Part shown: positions 10,236-22,050 of the stretch, piece by piece
Numbering within the stretch: the first letter of the stretch is position 1
Layout: each line of letters starts with the position of its first letter
Assembly (NCBI GenBank): GCA_049999765.1
Contig: JBNGIQ010007751.1
Span: 31,980-95,979 of the forward strand
Reading direction: 5' to 3'
DNA: 64,000 nucleotides
Origin: Phaeoceros laevis
Lineage: Eukaryota > Anthocerotophyta > Anthocerotopsida > Notothyladales
Notes under the pieces: model-generated
Seen by the model: only the letters and a program-made list of their open reading frames with translations
What the model was told of the DNA's origin: nothing
Database searches by the model: none
Position numbers and translations under genes: made by a program

Positions 10236-12774
10236 ATGGATTTTGACTACTTGAAGAGCACCTTAGGAAAAGTGCTAGCACGAGGTTGTGCTGCAGTGGC
10301 AATTGCAGCACCTGCAGATCCAGTGGACTACTTAAGTTGGTGGCTACATAAGCATGTGGAAAATGCTGCGCTGTTGAAGGATTTTTACAAGGACAAGATA
10401 GAACATTTTGAAAAAGAGAAGTCCAAGCAGGATGCAGTAAAGTATCAGCTACTGAAAGAGGAAGAAGATAAGAGCCTCAAAACATCTGCTTTGAATCATC
10501 TTCGAACTATTAGGGATGATCCCTATAAGCTATGGAGAGTTTGTTTGCAGGCAATCACAACATTCACAAGTAAGTTAGGTGGAGGCAACTCTTGCAGACA
10601 AGGATTGGTGTATTCTACATCATTTTCATGTCTTTCTGTGCAGAATTTAATCCATTAACTCAACTGCAAGCACTTACTAAACAGGTTGCAGTTCGGCCTA
10701 CATTGCCGTGTTAATTGACAAGCCATGGGTAGCGAAGAAGGAAAAGGTGATCAAAGAAGGCGAAGAAGATGAAGAGGGTGAAGGAGAGGAGGCAAAGGAA
10801 GAAGAGGAAGAGGAAGAGGAAGAAGAGGAGGAGGAGGAAGAAGAAGAAGACGAAGAGGAGGATGGGGAGGAAGATGAGGAAGAGGGCGAAGAGGAAGAAG
10901 GTNNNNNNNNNNNNNNNNNNNNNNNNNNNNNNNNNNNNNNNNNNNNNNNNNNNNNNNNNNNNNNNNNNNNNNNNNNNNNNNNNNNNNNNNNNNNNNNNNN
11001 NNNNNNNNNNNNNNNNNNNNNNNNNNNNNNNNNNNNNNNNNNNNNNNNNNNNNNNNNNNNNNNNNNNNNNNNNNNNNNNNNNNNNNNNNNNNNNNNNNNN
11101 NNNNNNNNNNNNNNNNNNNNNNNNNNNNNNNNNNNNNNNNNNNNNNNNNNNNNNNNNNNNNNNNNNNNNNNNNNNNNNNNNNNNNNNNNNNNNNNNNNNN
11201 NNNNNNNNNNNNNNNNNNNNNNNNNNNNNNNNNNNNNNNNNNNNNNNNNNNNNNNNNNNNNNNNNNNNNNNNNNNNNNNNNNNNNNNNNNNNNNNNNNNN
11301 NNGGATAGAGTAAAAAGAGAAAAGACTTTGGTGAAAACTCAGAAAAAGGAGGTTGCAAGGCTTGAGAAGAATTTGAAGAAGGTAACAGCTCTCCTTGAAA
11401 AGCTTGGTAACAAATTCAAGAAGTTAACAGAGGAAATCACAAAGTCCCAGTCACAGCTGGAGTACCTGCAAACACTTCTATCTGCAGTGAACAAAACAAT
11501 TGAAGTCGTGAAGGTCAGATTAAGTTCCATTGCCTCAAGAAACGTGCCTTGTTCAATCCAGTCTGTATAGGCCCACCTTTGTTCAGAGCTCTCCCCCAAA
11601 GATCTTGTTGAGGTGGACACCTCGTTGGGTTGTGGCAGGACAAGGAGTTTCCACGGGTCAAAAGGTGGCTGTATCCTTCTACTAATGGCTATCGTGTTCT
11701 GCAAGCAATGCTTCACGTTTTGGGCCATAAAAGGGAGGTCGTATGTGATTGGATGAAAGCACGTTTTCTCATTGATGATCATTTTCATCATGTAAGTTTC
11801 TTCACTTTTCTACAATGCCTACATTGAGATCCGAAGATGTTCCTCTAACTAGAGCAAAAGCTGTTAACAGGAGTTGGAGGGTTTCGATGCTTTTCAAAAA
11901 CCAGATGCTGAACGGTGGAAGTTTGTTAAACAATGTCTGGAAGTAAGGGCATCCTTTCAAGAGAGCAAATTTGGACCCAAATTCTTCATTATATTGTGCT
12001 GAAGTTAGACTGCTGACCAGCGACTTGGCAAAATAGTTATCTGGTCTAACTCAACTTGCTGGTCACTATTACAGAGCATCACAAGGGAGCTGCTTGCTGT
12101 CGAGGCACCTATCGTCTTTGTGAGTGGCGATGAAACGGTCGTTGCAGATGACTTTTTTTTGTCATCGATGGCATTGCCTCCAGCTTTTTCCTTACCTCTC
12201 CCTGATGATTGCAGCTTGGACATCAATGGATTCGTGCAATGAAGAAAATAACAAAACAAGTAACTAAGCACGAGGTCATGAAGGACAAGTATCAGGCTCT
12301 GCAGAAGGTTGGTCGTCAGACCTTTGGGGTCCAAGCCACGAGATTAACGATTTCCTATTTGATAGAGATTGTGCAATCCATGATGTATTATATAACGTAA
12401 TACCTTTTGAGCCCTTGTTGGACACTTGATCTTATCCTGAGTGCTCTGCTGCACAATCACAAACACTTGGCCCACAGACTATAGCAGAAGCTGAAATGAG
12501 CAAGATGATGGCGGAGCTAGAGACGAAACTAGCAACCAACAAATCAACAAGGTTGGGTGCAGCAGAGGCCGGACAAATAGCCGCAGACAAGGCAGCGGCG
12601 GCAAAGAAGGAAAAGGAAAGGCTTGATGCCGAGGCAGCAGCTAGAAAGGCGGAAAAGGCCGCTGAGGAAGCTGCAGCTGCTGCTGAAGCTGCAGCAGGGT
12701 CGGACGCTGACGAGAGCGGCGGGAAGGGAGGCGACGAGGAGGACGAAGAGGATGAAGAAGAGGAAGAATGGTAG
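10236..12774 (+). CDS. Dpy-30-motif, acidic coiled-coil protein (likely axonemal), interrupted by an assembly gap
   Basis: Exon 1 starts at ATG 10236 and ends at a GTAAGT donor after 10569. It contains ADPVDYLSWWLHKHVENA, a Dpy-30 dimerisation motif of the kind found in radial-spoke and nexin-associated flagellar proteins. Exon 2 begins at about 10685 (phase fits: SCSSAYIAVLIDKPWVAKKEK) and runs into an almost pure Glu/Asp tract that enters the 400-N gap. After the gap come a Lys-rich coiled coil (11303-11515), a segment reading KEFPRVKRWLYPSTNGYRVL near 11640, a Lys-rich helix near 12215-12310, and a last exon (about 12484-12774) with an Ala/Lys/Glu coiled coil ending in acidic EDEEEEEW. Exon borders after the gap are approximate. 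The flagellar role is inferred from the motif only. Confidence 0.55.
10903..11302. other. Assembly gap (400 N)
   Basis: Exactly 400 N bases. The size is probably a placeholder. The gap sits inside a GAA/GAG low-complexity run encoding poly-Glu, which plausibly caused the assembly to break. Confidence 0.98.
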
Positions 12775-13369
12775 ATTTGGACCAGTTACTCTAAATGGCG
12801 AGTGATCCCGTTCACATGGACGTGAAGGTCAAATTTTCTTACCAGGTACTGTGGTAGAGAGGAGTACCCATCCCCCCGCCCCCAAGGCGTCCCAGGCACG
12901 GCGCAGATTGCACATCCTTTGTTGTACATCGCCGCTTCTGCCATTGGCCGATTCATAGGAACACTGAAGGATTGCATCGGTTCCAAATGGTTCGAGGATG
13001 CCACAGCCGCAACTTAGGGACTTCTTCATACGAAGGAGCGTTCTTGAATCAGAATCGCGTTCATGGGCACTGTGCAGATCAGATCAAGGAGTGGTGCAGA
13101 TGAGGATGGGCTGATCCAGCAGAGCTTCCTGCGATGTTGTCGGGCCATACAGTGGAACAGATAGTAAATGTGATACCCTTGAGTGACCCTAGATGCATTA
13201 GAGGTCACCCGTGACATGGCCGAAGCACGTTACCACGTCCTATCAGCTGGTGATGCATATGAAGGTTTCTGTCATCATGCTGCCATACAATATAAGTTAC
13301 CGATTGATGAAACACCGCAGAACTTCATATCACACTGGTGGACAACGGGAGGAGATTTCGGGGGTCTGG
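12775..13369. other. Intergenic, convergent 3' ends
   Basis: This lies between the 3' ends of the Dpy-30 gene (+) and SSU72 (-). No coding signal was recognised. It is expected to hold both 3'-UTRs. Confidence 0.5.
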
Positions 13370-14739
13370 TTAGTAGAAACAAATGTTGTACAGGAGTCGC
13401 CGTCTGTATTGTTTCTCAAATTGCAGTATAATAGACTCGATTTCTAGCTCCCATGACTCGGCATCCTCCAGCTGCACCCAAGAAGTTAAGCTCAAACAAA
13501 AGAATGCAGGCCACGCATCCCCTCTGACTAGCTCTCTACAAGACAGAGAGACTCGCATGTAGACAGCCAGACAAAGATATCGTTTTTACCCCTTACCTTT
13601 TGGCAAAGTTCAAGAACCAACTTTGCACCAGATGCAGCCTCTTCATGATTGTCCTTGACATCAAGATTCATGACTAGAACACATTTCATAAGGGACTGTG
13701 CTCGGTTTTGCAAATCTGCAAGAAGAAAGGAGAACAGATTTCAGAAAATGATAACCACCACATCTGCCTTGCACGTTTCCAGCTAGGATTGGACCATACC
13801 ATCACTAACAATGTCAAACACTCTCTCCTCAAATGTCAACACAATGTCAAATGGGCCGTCAGCTGCATTGTCTTGCCAGCGTTGTGGCGCTTCCTTCACA
13901 GTCATGTTGCGTTTCAGCATCTGCAGAAGCCCGTTCCTTTTGTATCTGCTGGTTGTCAAGGATCCCTTCCAGGAAGTTTTTTTTCCAAACATCCATCAAG
14001 ACCAAGGCTGAGCCCCAATGATCCAAGAAACAGCACTCAAGACACACATCCGGTGACCCTGCATTCATGCACATTACGTAGTTCGAGATTAGCCACCAAG
14101 GCCCTTCAGAAAGGAAGCCTATTAATGGCTTGCCCATCAATAAATGGCTAGAATGGTTGCGCTTTATATCTGGATGATAGGCATCCTGGCCACACATTCC
14201 ATAGTAACGTGTAGCCAAGAGTCATAGACACCAGTATCATTCTAGCAACTGGGTGGACCTTAGCACTCCGAGTTCCAGGGGTCATAAAAGCAGACGAATT
14301 TGTAATGACTTTCTCATGACAAGAATGCCCTACAGAGAGTAAAGTTACTCGTGTACCCACCAACGTCCAATGAAGAGCAAAAGCTCCCGCTACAGAGTTC
14401 AACGAACTGCAGAGAGGGTGCTGAAACAAACGTGACTTTGTCCTTCCACTCAATCTCACCTTCCAATCACAGTCTCATTACTCAATTCACGTCCCACATT
14501 CTTGCATATCAGAGAAATGGATACAAGTCAGGATCTTTTTTCTTCAGGTCTTCAAACATTTGGCGATATGGGGTGCCAAATGAGTAGACATTAGGCTCAC
14601 GAATTGATGGGCCCGGTAATTTCACATGAGCTCCAGTGCCGTATGAGCTCACATCCATCCCTTCCTTCTTTAACAAAGCATGTGCCTCCATACTCCGATT
14701 TTGATTGCTGGCACACACCATTGCATGACGCAGCTTCAT
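13370..14739 (-). CDS. SSU72: RNA polymerase II CTD phosphatase SSU72
   Basis: Four exons splice cleanly in phase: 14739-14525, 13945-13800, 13715-13597 and 13471-13370. They give 193 residues, the usual plant SSU72 length. The N-terminus MKLRHAMVCASNQNRSMEAH carries the CX5R(S) catalytic loop of this low-molecular-weight-phosphatase-like family. The conserved blocks SYGTGAHVKLPGPS, PQRWQDNAADGPFDIVLTFE, LVMNLDVKDNHEEAA and the terminal ICFY are all present. In yeast and animals SSU72 removes phosphate from Ser5/Ser7 of the Pol II CTD and acts with the cleavage/polyadenylation complex. The start at MKLRHAM was chosen by family alignment, although further in-frame Met codons lie just upstream. 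Intron 1 is about 580 bp. The gene is divergent from the RWD gene, with about 1.16 kb between starts. Confidence 0.93.
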
Positions 14740-15902
14740 GCTTTGCATTTGGAACCCCTTCGTACTGTAAGGTTGATCACAATCACAATATTCACTGATC
14801 AAACTACTGAACATCCTTCACAGCAACCAGCTGACTGCGCAAGATGGAAAGTCTTTCAAAATTCTTCATTCCATCTCAGATCACTCCAACCACATACCAC
14901 GAAAATTCTGTCCACATCGAACAACAACACAGGCAAGAACGCTGTAAGTCCATACCTCCGATAATCCGGAACTGGAGTATACAAATGGCATCAACCTCCC
15001 AACACTCTTCTGGCGGACATTAGAACATACCACGCATTATATCCAACTAGACGTCAAGGTATGCGACCATGAACTTCATGGGTATCCGAAGAAGATAAGT
15101 CTTACCACAAATACAACACATCAACGCTGGCCCTGCCAACCACCACAAGTGACTCCCTTCGGTTTCCACCTTATGCTGTTCTGCGCTACAAAACTTTCAG
15201 CAGGACGGTCTGCCAATGAACAACAGTCATTTCGCATAATGAATCTCTTCCTTCCAAGCTTTAGCTGCTAGCTGCCGCGCCAAAGGGGAGCTAGGAGCAG
15301 ATCGGGGTTTAGGGCTTAAAGCAGGCCTCACCAAATTGTCCATCGTGGTACACGACCAACCGCAGCTCCGGATGCTCTTTGAGTTCACAATCCTAAGCTA
15401 CACCACATCTGCGAGAATACGACCAGACTGTTAAGAGTTCCCCGCAAGACATCCTCGAGGACTGCTCACCAAACTTGAAAAATCAGAATCGTCAGCCCAG
15501 CAGCTCTGAGCTTGCAGCCTGACCTTTCCTAAGCAGTACAGGCAGAGAGAGAATAGCAGCCCAGCAAAGCTCTCAGTAGCACCAACACTTGCGCAGCACC
15601 AGTAGACCCAGGTTAAGAGTACCGCAGGAGCTCAACAACTCCGAATTTTCACTTCCAATTCTTCATTGTCATCCACCTCTGAGGAACATGCAGAAGCGGC
15701 GGCCGGGGCCACCCCAGTGTGCTTTCCTCGACCCCCTCAACTGGGGAAAACCTCTCAGCAAATCAGACACCTTCGGAGTTCGTAATAGCCCTAGTACAAA
15801 ACTGCGAAGCCGGTCATAGGTTGGAGTGGTCAAATGGTTTTTGGGAAATCGAGTTGGCACACGATTGTTCGTATCTAGGCGTTGGAATCAGTGAGCCTTG
15901 AG
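14740..15902. other. Shared divergent promoter region (SSU72 / RWD gene)
   Basis: About 1.16 kb separates the two divergent start codons. It probably holds both 5'-UTRs and promoters. No convincing gene was seen. Confidence 0.5.
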
Positions 15903-16982
15903 ATGGAGGAGGTGATCGACGAGGAACTCATGGCACTAGAGGCCATTTTCTATGACAGTTTCAGTAAAATTAGTGACAACAGATTCCGTATAAGGATCGA
16001 CCCTACTGAGGAAGAGCAGATGGGTGCTGATTCAGCAAGCATGCCTCCTCCCTTGTTTCTGGAGGTGACTTTGCTTGCGGGTTACCCCAACGCGCTTCCA
16101 GAATTTGACCTTACCAATCTCAACAACAGCAACTATCCGGAATTTGTGAAGAAGAGAATCATCGACGGTCTGCTTCAACAGGTGTTTGCTCTACTGGCAT
16201 CATCTACTTCTTCCATGACGAGATACCGCGGTTCTCTGCTTTGATCAGCTGCGATTCCTTTGTTTTCTCTGTCTCAGCATTTTAGGAGTTCCATGATGTC
16301 GTTTGTGGTCCAGGCTTCTGAGCAGCTAGGGGAAAGTATGTGTTACAACCTGGTGGAGTGGTTGAAGGAGAAACTCGTGGACTTCTACTCGATGAAACCA
16401 ACAGCTGCCCCAGTTGTTGTAAGCTTGAGTTTCTTGCACATGGCGTGAATTGGTTTGGTGGAGTTGAGCACTTGTAGTTGAGACTTTCAGTATGCGTGCG
16501 CAGTCGTCTGCTGTGGTGGCTTAACAGCTGAAAGGGATGTTTGTGCTAAGGATGATGATCAAGAGGAGCATTCAGATGGAACTGGTCATGCGGACAACAC
16601 TAATGCAGGTCCTGGGAAGAGAGAAGCGAAGGACAAGCTCACCAAGGCACAGAAAAGGCGCTACTTCGATAGATACGGAGCCACTGCAGAAAAGCCTCGC
16701 GGTTGGGATTGGGTGCCTATTTTGAGTCATGTAAGTTGCTTTCCCTGTAAATTTCCAGTAGCAGCGATGGATCGTACAAGACTGCGTATCTCACAGCGTT
16801 GTGTGGTGTTGTTTCCAGCTAAGTCAAGTTCCCCCCCACGCTCATGTGGTTTGACAATTCTTTTTATGAGATACCTCCATGCTGCTAGTACCGTGTTTGT
16901 CGACGGCTCTACTGCGCCGAGGTCCATTACAATGCAGAAGCTATGTGCCTCTTTTTGGCAGGTCAAGGTGTCCAGAAAGTAA
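15903..16982 (+). CDS. RWD-domain protein, RWDD4-like
   Basis: Exon 1 (15903-16181) encodes MEEVIDEELMALEAIFYDSF and the rest of an RWD fold, including the typical YPNALPEFDL (YPxxxPxF) turn. Exon 2 (16314-16418) encodes ASEQLGESMCYNLVEWLKE, the second RWD helix pair. A third exon ends at 16730 with KLTKAQKRRYFDRYG and RGWDWVPILSH, the C-terminal signature of the RWDD4 family (KAQKRK, PRGWNWVDVVKH). A last tiny exon (16962-16982) adds VKVSRK and the stop. The start of exon 3 is uncertain. The only acceptor in phase with exon 2 that I found is at 16490/16491, which adds a Cys-rich insert (YACAVVCCGG). The more natural-looking CAG at 16527 is out of phase. The biochemical role of RWDD4 proteins is poorly known. 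The 3' end is 257 bp from the convergent Pol eta end. Confidence 0.78.
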
Positions 16983-17239
16983 TATTGGACATATGCACGT
17001 GGGCACTTTTCCAGACCCTGCTCGGAGAACATTGGGCAGGAAAGATGCACGAAAGACATGTTGCCAAATGAAAGGCCACATATTTGAAGCATCATGTGGA
17101 CTACGTGATCACCTAAAACGACGGACAATGTTGAAGATGATTGAAACATCAGTCTGTTATGACTCCTACCTGTACAATGGAATGCGTTGAACCCACAAAA
17201 AGCCGCAATGTTTCGGACAATATTCTAGCTAGTCAGGGT

Positions 17240-20200
17240 TCATTTTCTACTACCAGAATGGAAAAACTTCTTGATAGATTCCTGTCGGTTCTCCAGAGAG
17301 TGATGTCGTTTGCCTCCTCGGTGCCCGAGTTTCAACTCCCGAGTGTGCTTCCTATTGCCATCTTTCAACCTGTGTATTCTCTCTAGAATCCTTCGCTGCT
17401 CTTCAAGATCTACATGCTCCAGGTCAATTGTTTGCATGTCGGGATCAAGTTCGGCATCCCCACATTGAGCTTCACAAATGGCGCTTGGTCTACCATCTTT
17501 AGGCACGGAGCCTGTTTCCCTTGGCACACTTGAACCCTTGGCATTCCTCAGATTTCGCTGAATCCACGATTCATTATCAAGCTGTGAAGTACTGGTGGAT
17601 GGGACAACTGCATTGTCACATTCGCTTCTTGTAGAAACTGAGGAGGGCCAACTACTGTGACATTCTGACAATCGCATAGGAGATGTACTTTCCTTGATAC
17701 TGCTCACATACTTGAGAATGCCCTTGGGCTTCACTGGTTGTTCCTTTCCTGGAAGTCTAGCTGCTTCCTCTTCAACCCAAGTTATTTCATCTCGTTCCCC
17801 ATTTGCAAGCGTTGGCAAAGCTGAGAAGAAATGTTCTAAAGGTTTTGTCCCCTGCAATCAGTAACAACAGGGTCAACTTGGGTAAGCACATGGTTCCTTT
17901 CCCAGCAAACTTGTCTTTAGTTCTCGTCCATGCGTATAGTCAAATACCTGAGCTTCTGATTGTTGGAATCCACTTGCGGCCAGAGCCAGGCGATGGCAGG
18001 GCAGTGCACCCTCGATTCGATGAAAAAGGCGGAGTCCAGCCTCTTCAAGCACTTTTGCAAGAGCCCTTGTGGTTTCGTTAACTTGACCTGCCACCCCTTG
18101 AAGAGTCTCCTCTGCACTGCTGCAGGGATGTGTGTGCTCTTCTGGATCAAGAACTTCCAGGTCATTTTGCAAGTCACCTCTCACTAAATGGGCATCTGCA
18201 TCACGCAGCAAGTCAACATCCTAAGTTCCAAAACCATTCACCACATCCCTGCCATCAGAAGGACAAGGACCAGAACCAACCAGGTGTTACCTGCATTTTC
18301 AGTTCGAAGTTGCTTGCATCCAGCTGAGAGGAGATGAAGAGCAGCCTGCGGTAGTGGACAAGATTTTGACCGATCACTGGAGTAACCATGCCCACTACGG
18401 AAATAGAGCTGAAGTATCTTGGGCTCCCGGCGGTTGTCCACAGCATCACGAACAATACGGACAGACAACTCCTCTGCCAAAATATGGATCCATCGTCTAC
18501 AATAACAACAAACGCAGAAGGGGAAGCACATGAGCAACTTCGGCATGGATCTATTCCTTGCAAACGAAATGAAATCTTCAAAGGAACTCTCAAAGGTGCC
18601 ACCGGAGATAGAAGCAGTGAGTGCTTACTGTATTTCTGACATGTCAGAGGTGGCAGCAAATGTCTTAGCAGCCAGCATGGACTTTGAGATTTGTTTTGTT
18701 TCCACTGTCGAGCAACAAAACGCCACCAAGTTAACTTCCTTCTGCCACTTCGAACATGTCATATGAGCAAAGCCGGTAAGCTGCACAACCTTTGCTAGTT
18801 TGTGCCCCTCGTACTGCTTTCCAAACATAGTTGCCCAGTCGCTCGCCAAACCTACTCACCAACGCAGGCAGTGGAATGTCTTGCGCCTCACCTGCTGTGG
18901 TACAGTGCCACTTTTGTTGCAAATCCTACATAAATACAGGTGAGTTAGCTTAGGAAGGTCTGTAGCTACATACCCAAACGGCAGACCAGTTACTCACCAT
19001 CAATTCATAAAATTTGAGGTAGATATCTACCTGACCTAGCTTCCCACCCAGGAGTTTAACCTTTTTGATTGGAAGGTCCTTCATGAGCCCTGCTACTGCT
19101 CTAGGAGGGATCTGCAGTGCGTGGATTGAATTTCTAGAAACCTGCTTATTCGTGGTTGCAAATGTATGACAACCAGTCTAGGAAGTAGCAAACATTTGAA
19201 AGCGACAGTGCTAAGATTCAACTAGGCATGTTTCAGTGAACTACCAAAGTCTGTCCGTCAGGCTTATTTCTGCTTGATGCAATTTTTGCCAGGAGCTTGT
19301 TGGTTGCAATCCCCTGCCCCAACCTCCACATTAGGCCGGCACTCTTAAAATACTGCAGATGAGAAGGTGGTGCTGCTCTAGATAGCTCAGAGGTTGAAAT
19401 GTTTACCACAGAACATGTATAGCCAAGCTCATTCCGCACAGCAGAACGCAATTCCTCAGCAACTATAGCACCAGCTAATAACCTACAAATGCAGAGTCGC
19501 AATGATTCAGAACGCCATCCTTGTTCCTGTCACAACCACTGCTGAAACCTCGCCAGCTACACTAACCTTCTATCGAACGAGTTGTAGGGGACCAATGGGC
19601 CGTCCATAACCACCATACTAGGCTTCACTTTGGAACCATCGTTAGCTGCAATCAGTCGCTGTAGCTCCTGGTCCCAGTCACGATCTTGCTCAACCATCTC
19701 CTCCACCTAAGCGAGTCATATTCATAAACTATGGTTACCACTTAACACTTATGCACATCGATGCTACAGCCTTCAACCCCATAGCTGTAACAATCATCAA
19801 ATCAAGGCCTGCTGTAAGCATGTCGAAAAATACGCACATTACCCGCGCAGTAATGTCAAGATATGCTTCGTCAATGCTGGCTTTTTCACAAATGTCCGAG
19901 AAGCGTTGGAATATAGCGAACACAGAGGCTGATGCCTGCAGCCACCAGACAGCATATTGGCTTCCATACATTCAACCTACCCACCCAAAATTGAAAATTT
20001 AGCAATCCCACCACAGACCTGTCTTTAACAGAATTGAAGACTTCAAGAATTCAACACAAACCTGTCTGTAACGCTCCAGGGAGACTTTCGCGCTGTCACG
20101 TCTTACACCTGCGTCATTGTCACCTTCGCTGCCAATAGTTTCCACGTGTACTCTCACAAGGTTGGGACACTGCACAGACCAGAAGGTACATCAGCTGAAT

Positions 20201-20555
20201 TCACAGTACGCCAACGGGCATAACTCGAGCTTGGAAGTCCGTTCACCTTCTTCAGGGCCTCGCTTATTCGTTCATGCCGCGCTATGCCTGCTGCCCGCGC
20301 TGCGTAGTTAACAGCAATAAGGCCCTCCCATTGCTGCACAGCCAGTGGCTGATCCTTCGGTATCCCCAACCTCACCTGCTCCACCTGTGCCATGTCACAG
20401 ACTGTTCAAATTCTCCACTCAATCTAAAAGAACTAGTCAGCATCGAAGATGTCCCTGCTTCACACAAACTTGGGAACCTGATGCACACTTACTGCTGCAT
20501 AGAAGCAATCCAAGTCCACGTGCAAAAGCACCGTGACTTCATCCGCAAGGTCCAT
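17240..20555 (-). CDS. POLH: DNA polymerase eta (Y-family translesion polymerase)
   Basis: A multi-exon gene. The start ATG at 20555 gives MDLADEVTVLLHVDLDCFYAAV, which holds the first catalytic Asp in the Y-family motif. Next come EQVRLGIPKDQPLAVQQW and GLIAVNYAARAAGI (20390-20240). The second catalytic motif SIDEAYLDIT lies near 19850. Other conserved blocks are ELGYTCSV and GIATNKLLAKIASSRNKPDG, the palm/thumb helix-hairpin-helix region (19450-19250). The last exon (about 17850-17240) is a disordered tail with a helix LEEQRRILERIHRLK and a C-terminal PIP box, QESIKKFF (Q..I..FF), for PCNA binding. A second PIP-like KPLEHFF lies at the start of that exon. Pol eta bypasses UV photoproducts in the nucleus. 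Internal exon borders were not all resolved. Confidence 0.9.
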
Positions 20556-21289
20556 AATTGGAGCACGAATTGCGCGTCCTACCCAATTCCACCTTAGGCT
20601 CAATTCTCAATCCACCTCAATCTTTTGGCAAGCTGCATTGATCCAATTGGGGAAGACTAAGGTTTAGGGTTGAAGCACGTCAGCTAGCCGATCTGGACCC
20701 AATCACCAGACACCGAGATATTTCCAGAGTTCCTTTAGAAGAAGTGAAAAAGCTGCAATGCAAATCTAACATCAATGGGGGCCCAGTTGCTGGGATGCTT
20801 GTGAAAAAAATGCCGCGTGATAATTATTACTGTCATAGGTGAACTTAGAGATCCAGCGATCCATCGAGATTTGCTAGGTACCAGGCTGATGCCAAAACAA
20901 CAAGCCGCTGCCCCTGGAGGACAAGGTGTCACGTCAGCTCCAGAACGAGTATGAAGAACGAGTATAGCAGGACCGCCGGAATGCATTCGCGCAGAAGTGC
21001 TCGTTGATTCTCATTTGCCGGGGCAGGATTCTCATTTGCCTGGAAAAAAATCATGACGCACTCTCAACAACTCGACGCCGCCTTCCATATCCTCGGCAGG
21101 AAATCCTTCTGACGTGCCCAGACTCGAGCGCTACCGTAGTCACCCAATGATATAATTATGATGCTTGCACGCTCGGATCATGTGGCGAAGTCTTGGCCCG
21201 CAGCTTCTGAAGGTAAGATGTTCTTCCACCTGAGCATCTCAACATGCCTGCGGGACAGGCCCAGTATTTTATGATATTAGGTCTCCTTC
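20556..21289. other. Intergenic, upstream of Pol eta
   Basis: Probable promoter and 5'-UTR of POLH on the minus strand, up to the edge of the PPR pseudogene. No gene recognised. Confidence 0.45.
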
Positions 21290-22050
21290 AAACTATTTTC
21301 GGTTCACTCCCACTTGGATACTTGCAGGTCTGATCTCCTTATGGTCACTAGTGGAGAAGCTGCCAATAAACCTGCAAAGCTTGTAATCACGTGGCGGAGC
21401 TCTTGTGCTCTCCATTGCCAACTTAGGGTTTTGCTTAAGCAGCACTTCCTCGGACAGAGTCGACATCGAGTCCCAAACCTTCCTCATTCTGGTTGAAAGA
21501 TCTTGTAGCTTTGCATGAACTACTTTGGCTCTCAGAATGTTCGCCTATGAGGAATCCGTACACCAGCTCGCCCTTATCAGCCCACCAGCTTGTTCCTGGC
21601 GTTTTCCATGCTTGGTTCTTCACTCTCATTTCGCTTCCTCCAACATGTGAACAGCTGCGTAGTTGTTTCACATTCGGACCTATGCTGCAGGATCATTTTA
21701 TCCAGCTCTAAAGCAAATTCGAATGCTTATCTTCCAAGCTGCACATTACTCCATTTTGGCATTCAGCCACACAACATTATCAAGGCGGAAAGGCATTGTC
21801 CTTGCCACTGCCATTGCTTTGCCCACTTTGGCCTGCACAACCAAGGACATGGATGGTGCAGATATAGTGTTCAACGGTTGGACTCATTTCATACTCTCTG
21901 CTCATAGCCTCAAAGTACTTCAGCCCGCCGGCCAGGTTAGGCCCTCCTGCTTCACCCTGCGGATTAGGCCCTCTTGGCTGGATTCCCTCCAGTTTCACCC
22001 TTTGAGACAAATCAAAGACAATGCTGCTGTCTCGATGTTAGTTCCTTGAG
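21290..22050 (-). pseudogene. DYW-type pentatricopeptide-repeat protein, degraded
   Basis: On the minus strand, scattered frames give the C-terminal end of a PLS-DYW PPR protein in the right order. GLKYFEAMSREYEMSPTVEHY (near 21920) is a typical PPR repeat. TPGTSWWADKGELVYGFLIG (near 21560) matches the E/E+ motif (PG.SWIEV.GEVH.FLVGD). PKLAMESTRAPPRDYKLCRF (near 21420) resembles the start of a DYW deaminase (EKLAIAFGL..TPPG). The pieces fall in different frames separated by stops, and the essential deaminase residues (HxE, CxxC, final DYW) are not intact. In living plants such proteins edit organelle RNA. This copy cannot make one. Confidence 0.7.

Noticed and set aside
10711-11358. Long frames of Phe/Leu or Lys/Arg overlapping the N gap
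   Set aside because: They are alternative frames of the GAA/GAG repeat and unknown bases.
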